NCBI RefSeq assembly: GCF_019331675.1 | Contig: NZ_JAHBBJ010000011.1 | Coordinates: 44,441-108,440 of the forward strand | Direction: 5' to 3' | DNA: 64,000 nt | From: Bifidobacterium miconisargentati | GTDB lineage: Bacteria > Actinomycetota > Actinomycetes > Actinomycetales > Bifidobacteriaceae | Part shown: in pieces, positions 57,809-64,000 of the stretch | Position numbering within the stretch: position 1 is the stretch's first letter | Layout of the letters: every line of letters begins with the position of its first letter | Notes under the pieces: model-generated | The model's database searches: none | Seen by the model: only the letters and a program-made list of their open reading frames with translations | Told to the model about the DNA's origin: nothing | Program-made: the position numbers and the translations under genes

Positions 57809-58432
57809 TCAGCTGTTCTTCATGACGATGCCGTCGACCACATTGGCCACGGCCTCACAGTTGTCCGCGCACTGTTCGAGGTGGCGGAACACGTCGTGCC
57901 AGGCGAACACCTGCAGCGGGTCGGTGCAGGTGGTGTGCAGCGTGCGCATGGCCTCGATGAACACGTGGTCGGCGTCGGTCTCGATGGTGTTGATGGCGAA
58001 CACGCGCTCGCGTAGCGTCTTGGAGCGTTTGAACTGCGGCAGTTCGCCGACGAGCCCGGCGATCTGCTCGCAGCCGTGAACCACCATGTCCGTCAGTTGC
58101 AGGGCCTCGGGGCGCATGTCGGTCACGTTGTCGTAGTACATGCGGTCGAGCACGCCTTCGATGCTGTCGATCACGTCGTCGAGCACGTAGCTCAGCTGGC
58201 CGATGTCCTCGCGGTCGAACGGGGTGATGAAGGCGGTGACCAGCTCGTCCATCATCCTGTGACGCACCTTGTCGGCGGCCTGTTCGATGCGGTGCATCTC
58301 TTCCATGCTGTCCTTGAGCTGTTCGGAGTCGTAGCCGTGCATGACCTCGGAGAGCAGGTGCGCGGCCTGGCATGCGTATTCCGCGCTCTCACGGAACCCG
58401 TCGAAGTAGAAGGAATCGTTTTTTCTTGCCAT
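57809..58432 (-). CDS. PhoU-like (DUF47) partner of the phosphate transporter
   Basis: 207 helical residues of the DUF47/PhoU-like family (YACQAAHLLSEVMHGYD, DDVIDSIEGVLDRMYYDN, conserved metal-binding acidic clusters). These proteins sit with Pit transporters and may regulate them. It lies 14 bases after the transporter gene. The start at 58432 (MARKND) has AAGGAAC upstream. Confidence 0.9.
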   Translation of the reverse strand: MARKNDSFYFDGFRESAEYACQAAHLLSEVMHGYDSEQLKDSMEEMHRIEQAADKVRHRMMDELVTAFITPFDREDIGQLSYVLDDVIDSIEGVLDRMYYDNVTDMRPEALQLTDMVVHGCEQIAGLVGELPQFKRSKTLRERVFAINTIETDADHVFIEAMRTLHTTCTDPLQVFAWHDVFRHLEQCADNCEAVANVVDGIVMKNS

Positions 58433-58446
58433 TGCGGGGTTCCTTT

Positions 58447-59499
58447 CTAGAACACGAACATGAACAGTTTGGCCATGGCGAAGCTGATGAGGCCGCAGCC
58501 GGGGAACGTGAAGACCCAGGTGAGCATCATGTCGCGCACCACGCCGAAGTTGATGGCGGACAGCCGGCGGACCGCACCCACACCCATGATGGCGCTGGTC
58601 TTGGTGTGCGTGGTGGAGACGGGGATGCCGAGCACGGTCATGACGAGCAGGCACAGCGCACTGGAGAGATCCGCGGAGAAGCCTTGGTATTTCTCCAGTT
58701 TGACCATGTCCATGCCCACGGACTTGATGATCTTCTCGCCGCCCACGCTGGTGCCCACGCCCATGATGGTGCTGCACAGGATCATGAGCCATACGGGGAT
58801 CACCACGCCGGCGACGCTCGACTGCCCATTGCAGAACGCCATGCCGAGGAACAGCACGCCGATGAACTTCTGGCCGTCCTGCGCGCCGTGCATGAAGCTG
58901 TTGGCCGCGGCGCCCACGATCTGCGCGTAGGTGAAGAAGCCGTTGGTGCGGCGTCGGTCGAATCCGGCGCAGATCAGGGTGACGATCTTGCACACGAGCC
59001 AACCCATGCCGAAGCCGATGACGAGGCTCGCCACCAGGCCGTAGAGCACCTTGACCCATTCGCCCATGTTGACGCCGGCGATACCGCCCTGGATGGCGAT
59101 GGCCGCGCCGGTCAGGCCCGCGATGAGGCTGTGGCTTTCGGAGGTGGGGATGCCGAGCATGGAGGCGCCCACGCTGTAGACCACGATGGAGAAAAGCGCC
59201 GCGCACAGGGCGATGAGGGCCGCATGCGTGTCACCGCCGAAATCCACCATGGTGGAGATCGTGGAGGCCACCGAGGCGTTGAACTGGGTCATGAGGAAGA
59301 CGCCCAGGAAGTTGAACACCGCCGCCATGATGACCGCGGAACGTACGCGCATGCAACGGGTGGTCACGCAGGTGGCGATGGCGTTGGGAGCATCCGTCCA
59401 TCCGTTGACGAAGATGACGCCGAGCGTCAGCAACGTTGTCACGGCGAGCGCCGGGTTGGAGAACACCTGTTGGATGAAGTAGGCCAGGGATACGTCCAC
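58447..59499 (-). CDS. pit: Low-affinity inorganic phosphate transporter, Pit family
   Basis: 350 residues with about ten membrane helices. The family repeat NGWTDAPNAIAT near the start and its inverted counterpart later (FMHGAQDGQKFIG) are visible, with GIPTSESHSLIAG between. The transporter couples phosphate (as metal-phosphate) to protons. The start is a GTG. Pairs with the DUF47 protein. Confidence 0.94.
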   Translation of the reverse strand: MDVSLAYFIQQVFSNPALAVTTLLTLGVIFVNGWTDAPNAIATCVTTRCMRVRSAVIMAAVFNFLGVFLMTQFNASVASTISTMVDFGGDTHAALIALCAALFSIVVYSVGASMLGIPTSESHSLIAGLTGAAIAIQGGIAGVNMGEWVKVLYGLVASLVIGFGMGWLVCKIVTLICAGFDRRRTNGFFTYAQIVGAAANSFMHGAQDGQKFIGVLFLGMAFCNGQSSVAGVVIPVWLMILCSTIMGVGTSVGGEKIIKSVGMDMVKLEKYQGFSADLSSALCLLVMTVLGIPVSTTHTKTSAIMGVGAVRRLSAINFGVVRDMMLTWVFTFPGCGLISFAMAKLFMFVF

Positions 59500-59611
59500 G
59501 GCTAGTCATCACCTTCTTCTTCGGGGGTGGCGGAAAGTCGTCACACCGATTGTAACCGATTGGTGACTACGTAGCGGTATTCGTGGCGTTGTGTGTGGCT
59601 TCGTTCATGGG

Positions 59612-59636
59612 AAAGCCCCTCACGGGGAGGGGCTTT
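59612..59636. terminator. Terminator between cstA-ybdD and pit
   Basis: A perfect 10-bp stem AAAGCCCCTC/GAGGGGCTTT with a short loop lies three bases beyond the ybdD stop. The T-tract is short, but the stem is strong. Confidence 0.8.
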
Positions 59637-59639
59637 GCG

Positions 59640-59849
59640 TCAGCAGCAACAGCTGGTGTTGGGGTGGAGCCGGTCGTAGGCTTCGCGGGCGCGGAGGTAT
59701 TCGACCTCGCTCATCGGGGTTTCGCCGGGGTGTTCGGTGGCGAAGTGCTCAAGGTAATGATCGTACCTCGCCTCGCCGCTGATCTCCCGCAGATACCAGA
59801 CGATGCCTTGCCATGCGTGCGCGAGTCGTTCCGCGATATCCCCCGGCAT
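59640..59849 (-). CDS. YbdD/YjiX-family small protein, CstA partner
   Basis: 69 residues with the family pattern (AHAWQGIVWYLREISGEARYDHYLEHFATEHP...) and the Cys-rich C-terminal end SCCC. YbdD-like proteins accompany CstA-type pyruvate transporters and are needed for uptake in E. coli. The ATG overlaps the cstA stop by one base (TGATG). Confidence 0.88.
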   Translation of the reverse strand: MPGDIAERLAHAWQGIVWYLREISGEARYDHYLEHFATEHPGETPMSEVEYLRAREAYDRLHPNTSCCC

Positions 59850-62248
59850 CACGCGGCCGCCTGCTCGCTTTGGGCGAGTTCATGCAGTTTGACGCTGTAT
59901 TCGCGCTGTACCTTCTTTTCCAGCGAGGTGGCGATCAGGCCGGAGGGAGCGAACCACTGGGATTCCACGAACGGCTCCTCGGAAGTGGTCTCGGCGCCGA
60001 ATTTGCCGGCGGCGAACGTGCGGGCCACGCATACCACGCCCACGATCACGAAGATGCCCATCATGACCAGGAAGAACACGGAGAGCACGCCGTCGAGGTA
60101 GGCGTTGTTGAGCGCGGCCTGCGCGTTGGTCAGGGCCTCGCCGCTCAGTTCGCCGGACGCGATCTGCGCCTGGTACTTGGAGGCGACGGTGAAGTAGCTC
60201 AGCGGTCCGAAGATCTTCTGGAAGTCGGCGGTGAAGGTCACGGCGATGTCCCACACGAGCGGCAGCACCGGAATCCACAGGTACTTCCTGTATCCCAGCT
60301 TGGCCACGCATACGGTCACGAGCACGAAGCAGGCGGCGGCGAGCAGCTGGTTGGAGATGCCGAAGATCGGCACCATGGCGTTGATGCCGCCGTTCGCGTC
60401 GGACACGCCCATCCACAGCAGTCCGCCCCACAAGGCGGTGGCGATCAGCGTGGTGATGATGTTGCCGGGCTTCCACGTGGGGTCGGCGAACTTCCTCAGC
60501 TTGCGCACGTTGCCGAGCATTTCGCCGATCTGGTAGCGGGCCACACGGGTGCCGTTGTCCACGGTGGTGAGGATGAACAGGGCCTCGAACATGATGGCGA
60601 AGTGGTACCAGAACGCCATCGAATCATGACCGCCCAGGTAGGACTTGAGGAAGTTGGCCATGCCCATGGCGAATGTGGTGGCACCACCGGTACGGGAGAC
60701 GATGGTCTTCTCGCCGATGTCCGAGGCGGCCTTTTCCAGCGCTTCGGCGCCTTCGTAGGTCTTGGCGTCGCCGTTTTCGTCCACGGAATCCCAGGTGACC
60801 TTCATCTGGTTGCCCTCGATGTCGCTCACGGTCATCGAATCGACGGCCTTGACGGCGGCCTCGGCCTGTTCGCTCGGCGTGGAGGTGGCGGTCACGCTCA
60901 CGCCGGATGCGGCGGAGATCTGCGCGGCGGACATGTTGGTGGAGAAGTAGACGCCCTGCGAGATGGTGATCGCGGCGATCAGGGCGATGATGGCGGTGAA
61001 CGATTCGACGAGCATCGAACCGTAGCCGATCATGCGGATCTGGTTCTCCTTCTCGACGGCCTTCGGGGTCAGGCCGGAGCTCACCGCGCCGTGGAAGCCG
61101 GAGAGGGCGCCGCAGGCGATGGTGATGAACAGGAACGGGAACAGGTTGCCGGAGAAGGTCGGGCCGGTGGATCCGGAGGCGAGTTCGGTCAGGCCCGGCA
61201 CCTTGACGGACGGGTTGGCGATGATGATGCCGACCACGAGCAGCACGAGCGTGCCGATCTTCATCAGGGTGGACAGGTAGTCGCGCGGGGTCACGAGCAG
61301 CCAGTGCGGCAGCGCGGCGGCGGCGAACGAGTAGATGACCAGGGCGATGACGAGCTGCTGGGCGGTCAGCGTGAACACCTCGGCCACGGCCGGGATGGAG
61401 GCGATCCAGCCGCCGGCCACAATGTCCAGCACGAGCAGCACGAAGCCGAGCAGCGTGGTCTCGATCACACGGCCGGGGCGCAGGAAGCGCTGGTAGCAGC
61501 CCATGATGAGGGCGATCGGGATGGTCATGCCAATGGAGAACACGGCCCACGGGGAGGCGGCCATGGCCTTGATGGCCACAAGTGCCAGGAACGCCATGGC
61601 GATGGCGGTCATGACCACCAGGAACACGGACAGGATCATGCCGCCGAACTTGCCCATCTCGTCGGCGGCCATCTGGCCGAGCGAACGGCCGCGACGCTTG
61701 GCGGAGATCCACAGGACGAGCATGTCCTGCACGGCACCGGCGAAGATCACGCCGAGGATGATCCACAGGGTGGAGGGCAGGTAGCCCATCTGGGCGGCCA
61801 GGATCGGGCCGACGAGCGGGCCGGCGCCGGAGATGCCGGCGAAGTGCTGGCCGAAAAGCACTCGGCGGTCGGTGCGTTCGAAGTTCGCGCCGTCATGCAC
61901 GCGCTCGGCCGGGGTGGCGTTCGCGTCGTCGGTGCGCATGATCTTGATCTGGATGTAGTACGCATAGAAACGATAGGCGATGGCGTACGAGCTCAACGCC
62001 ACCACCAGGAACCAGATGGCGGAGATCTGCTCGCCGCGCGAGACGGCCAGGATGGCCCAGCCGCAGGCGCATACGATGGCGACGGCGGCCCACAGCAGCG
62101 CCTTCTGCCAGGTCCATACCATCTTCGGGCGCACGCCCACGGGCAGGCCCTTCGAATTGCGGATCACGCGCGCGGTTTCCGCGGTCGTGTAGTCGTCCTT
62201 GAATTCCAACTTGCCCGGTGCCGGAACCTGGGCTGTCGCTTCGGTCAT
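59849..62248 (-). CDS. cstA: Carbon starvation protein CstA
   Basis: 799 residues with about 16-18 membrane helices and the CstA signatures GPLVGPILAAQMGYLP, FSGNLFPFLFITIACGALSGFHG, and the C-terminal CstA_5TM region. CstA imports pyruvate and, in some species, peptides. A soluble insertion of about 100 residues follows the TISQGVYFSTNM helix. Its gene has the ribosome site GAGGGG upstream. A sugar-responsive promoter would be typical but cannot be assigned. Confidence 0.94.
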   Translation of the reverse strand: MTEATAQVPAPGKLEFKDDYTTAETARVIRNSKGLPVGVRPKMVWTWQKALLWAAVAIVCACGWAILAVSRGEQISAIWFLVVALSSYAIAYRFYAYYIQIKIMRTDDANATPAERVHDGANFERTDRRVLFGQHFAGISGAGPLVGPILAAQMGYLPSTLWIILGVIFAGAVQDMLVLWISAKRRGRSLGQMAADEMGKFGGMILSVFLVVMTAIAMAFLALVAIKAMAASPWAVFSIGMTIPIALIMGCYQRFLRPGRVIETTLLGFVLLVLDIVAGGWIASIPAVAEVFTLTAQQLVIALVIYSFAAAALPHWLLVTPRDYLSTLMKIGTLVLLVVGIIIANPSVKVPGLTELASGSTGPTFSGNLFPFLFITIACGALSGFHGAVSSGLTPKAVEKENQIRMIGYGSMLVESFTAIIALIAAITISQGVYFSTNMSAAQISAASGVSVTATSTPSEQAEAAVKAVDSMTVSDIEGNQMKVTWDSVDENGDAKTYEGAEALEKAASDIGEKTIVSRTGGATTFAMGMANFLKSYLGGHDSMAFWYHFAIMFEALFILTTVDNGTRVARYQIGEMLGNVRKLRKFADPTWKPGNIITTLIATALWGGLLWMGVSDANGGINAMVPIFGISNQLLAAACFVLVTVCVAKLGYRKYLWIPVLPLVWDIAVTFTADFQKIFGPLSYFTVASKYQAQIASGELSGEALTNAQAALNNAYLDGVLSVFFLVMMGIFVIVGVVCVARTFAAGKFGAETTSEEPFVESQWFAPSGLIATSLEKKVQREYSVKLHELAQSEQAAA

Positions 62249-62562
62249 GATGACCCCTCGTATTTCTTCCCGTCATGCCGGATAGCAAACGGCATACGGG
62301 CTCTCTTCTTTGAAATTGCTCTTCTTTGCGGCCCTGTGCGGGGATTGCATCGCTGCTTGTGGCATTGTTTGGCAACAGTAGCGGGGGTATAGGCCCGTCT
62401 TATATTTCGTTCCAGCATGTGGTCTTTTCACCGGTTTTCGCGCGTCCCCCATGAACCGACACCACGGAGCCACACCCCCGATATGCGCGTTCCCCCGAAC
62501 TTTCTCGTCGTTTGTGAGAGAATGGACATAGTGTCAACATACCGGCAGCAGGAGGTGTTGCG
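62249..62562. other. Divergent intergenic region between cstA and a GH13 gene
   Basis: About 314 bases. It must hold both promoters. AGGAGG sits seven bases before the GH13 start. I found no clear operator; CRP-like or LacI-like sites are not obvious. Confidence 0.4.
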
Positions 62563-63858
62563 ATGGTCGTGAATACGGACAAGGGCCGCGATCTGCCCGA
62601 TTGGGTGCGCTACGGCGTGTTCTGGCATGTGTATCCGCTGGGATTCTGCGGCGCGGACATCCGCCCGTCGGGCCCGCGCGAATTCCACGGCCGCGGCTTG
62701 GATTCAATGGTCGACTGGCTGGGTTACGCGCGCGATCTGGGTGCGTCCGGTCTGCTTTTGGGACCGATCTTCGAGTCGCGCACACATGGGTATGACACGC
62801 TCGACCACATGCATGTGGACGTGCGGCTGGGAGGGGACGCGGCGTTCGACCGGCTCGCCGAGGCATGCCGGGGCATGGGACTGCAGCTGATCCTGGATGG
62901 CGTGTTCAATCATGTGAGCCGTTCGCATCCGGCCGTGCAGGCGGCCCTGGACGAGGCGTCCGGCACCCTCGACCCGCACGGCAATCCATGGCACGGACTG
63001 GTCAAGGCCCATCTGGATAGCGACGGCAATCCCGCGCTGGACGTGTTCGAGGGGCATGGCGATCTGGTCGATCTCGACCACGACTCCCCCGAAACCGTGG
63101 AGTACGTGACCCGAGTGATGAACCATTGGCTCGACCGAGGTGCGGCCGGCTGGCGTCTGGACGCGGCGTACGCCGTGCCGCCCGCGTTCTGGGCCCGCGT
63201 GCTGCCGCAGGTCAGGGCCGCGCACCCGTATTCGTGGATCTTCGGCGAGGTAATCCACGGCGATTACCCGCGCATCGTCGAGGAATCGACGATGGATTCG
63301 GTCACGCAGTACGAATTGTGGAAGTCCGTCCAGCATGCGCTGGAGACGGAGAACTTCTTCGAGCTCGATTGGAACCTCAAGCGGCACAACGCCTTCCTGG
63401 ATTCCTTCGTGCCGCAGACGTTCATCGGCAACCATGACGTCACGCGCATCGCCTCGCAGATCGGCGCGCCGAAGGCCGCGCTGGCGCTGGCCGTGCTGAT
63501 GACGGTGGGCGGCGTGCCGAGCATCTACTACGGCGACGAGCAGGGGTACGTGGGCGTCAAGCAGGAGCGGTTCGGCGGCGACGACGATGTGCGTCCGAAG
63601 TTCCCCGACTCCCCCGACCAGCTGTCCCGGCTCGGCGAGCCCGTCTACCGGATGCATCAGGCGCTGATCGCCCTACGCCGGCGCAACCCGTGGCTGCTGG
63701 ACGCGCGCACCGAGGCCGTCACGCTGGAAAACAAGCGGTTCACGTACCGGTCGGTGAGCGCGGACGGCCAGCACTCGCTGACCGTCTCGCTGAGCGTGGA
63801 GGGCTCCCCCACGTTCACCATCACCGGCCCCGACGGCACGGTGCTGTATCACTACTGA
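62563..63858 (+). CDS. GH13-family alpha-glucan hydrolase/transferase
   Basis: 431 residues with no signal peptide, so cytoplasmic. The four GH13 regions are readable: DGVFNH (about 112-117), GWRLDAAY with nucleophile D200, GEVIHGDYP with acid/base E229, and GNHDVTRI with the transition-state D292. The chain is a compact (beta/alpha)8 barrel with a short C-terminal beta domain and no carbohydrate-binding module. The subfamily (amylase, glucosidase, trehalose-type) is not certain. Confidence 0.88.
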   Translation: MVVNTDKGRDLPDWVRYGVFWHVYPLGFCGADIRPSGPREFHGRGLDSMVDWLGYARDLGASGLLLGPIFESRTHGYDTLDHMHVDVRLGGDAAFDRLAEACRGMGLQLILDGVFNHVSRSHPAVQAALDEASGTLDPHGNPWHGLVKAHLDSDGNPALDVFEGHGDLVDLDHDSPETVEYVTRVMNHWLDRGAAGWRLDAAYAVPPAFWARVLPQVRAAHPYSWIFGEVIHGDYPRIVEESTMDSVTQYELWKSVQHALETENFFELDWNLKRHNAFLDSFVPQTFIGNHDVTRIASQIGAPKAALALAVLMTVGGVPSIYYGDEQGYVGVKQERFGGDDDVRPKFPDSPDQLSRLGEPVYRMHQALIALRRRNPWLLDARTEAVTLENKRFTYRSVSADGQHSLTVSLSVEGSPTFTITGPDGTVLYHY

Positions 63859-63877
63859 TTCGGCCGTATGAGTGTCC

Positions 63878-63927
63878 GGCTCCCCTCAGCCGTCTTCGAC
63901 GGCAGCTCCCCTCATAGGGGGGGAGCC
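63878..63927. repeat. CCCCTC-family palindromic repeat
   Basis: GGCTCCCCTCAGCCGTCTTC followed by the hairpins CCGTCTTCGACGG and CTCCCCTCATAGGGGGGGAG, after the GH13 stop. Confidence 0.7.
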
Positions 63928-63973
63928 AAAAGTAAGCTCCGGCACACCACAATTGGCGGGGCTCTTATTTCTC

Positions 63974-64000
63974 GGCTCCCCTTGTCAGGGGAGCTGTCGG
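63974..64000. repeat. Start of an inverted CCCCTC-family copy at the window edge
   Basis: GGCTCCCCTTGTCAGGGGAG plus CTGTCGG is the exact reverse complement of part of the core at 8911-8936. It is cut off by the end of the window and faces the copy at 63878-63927. Confidence 0.7.

Noticed and set aside
59813..62392. An 859-residue plus-strand open frame opposite cstA
   Set aside because: Mirror image of cstA codon bias; His/Gly/Asp/Glu-rich and without recognisable motifs.

Overview
The window is about 64 kb of high-GC DNA from an actinobacterium. I infer the genus Bifidobacterium from the gene order (acyl-CoA ligase, era, CBS protein, ybeY, phoH, HIT, rsmE, tRNA-Leu, glgC, SUF operon, pyrG), the fused shikimate kinase/3-dehydroquinate synthase and the overall protein character. 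No species is assigned. Nearly all genes are ordinary chromosomal genes; long open frames opposite them are high-GC artefacts and are left out.

Layout. 0-6 kb: the end of an acyl-CoA ligase gene, then a tight minus-strand run era/CBS-CorC protein/ybeY/phoH/HIT and rsmE (ribosome maturation and RNA modification). 6-9 kb: tRNA-Leu(GAG), an rRNA/tRNA methyltransferase and glgC (glycogen synthesis), followed by a small MITE-like element. 9-15 kb: a complete SUF iron-sulfur operon, sufB-D-C-S-U-T. 15-19 kb: an L,D-transpeptidase and pyrG. 18.8-25.6 kb: an accessory island, visibly more A/T-rich. It carries four minus-strand membrane proteins that each start with a zinc ribbon, a DUF4177-like small protein, and a divergent AbiEi-like/DUF559 nuclease-fold gene followed at once by three 44-bp palindromes on an exact 61-bp period.

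25.6-36.5 kb: aroQ, aroKB and aroC, a solitary prepilin peptidase, then mltG, ruvX, alaS and two small membrane proteins, a histidine phosphatase and rpsD. 36.5-39 kb: a DUF4418/FtsX-type permease/ATPase operon. 39-44 kb: pcrA/uvrD with a Ser/Gly/Tyr/Arg repeat region, then the purine salvage pair xpt and an NCS2 permease, both with TTG starts. 44.4-45.2 kb: a DUF2975 membrane protein plus a small HTH regulator, with a perfect 16-bp inverted repeat laid over the promoter. 45.2-49.7 kb: a patchy accessory region with a second MITE-like copy, a second DUF559 protein, a cell-wall-hydrolase-like membrane protein, a frameshifted lipoprotein and a small Cys/His-rich membrane protein.

50-57.7 kb: an AlbA/Schlafen-type ATP-binding protein, then an ABC-2 exporter operon divergent from a two-component system that probably controls it. 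57.8-62.3 kb: Pit phosphate transporter with its PhoU-like partner, and CstA with its YbdD partner (pyruvate/peptide uptake). 62.5-63.9 kb: a cytoplasmic GH13 glycosidase.

Across the window one palindromic sequence family (core CCCCTCAGTCGGCTTCGCCG) recurs in intergenic gaps at about 8.9, 29.5, 39.2, 45.6, 57.75, 63.9 and 63.98 kb. The signals I find most worth checking are the AbiEi/DUF559 gene with its phased palindrome array, the zinc-ribbon membrane cluster, the MITE-like elements, and the structured repeat near 45.2 kb.
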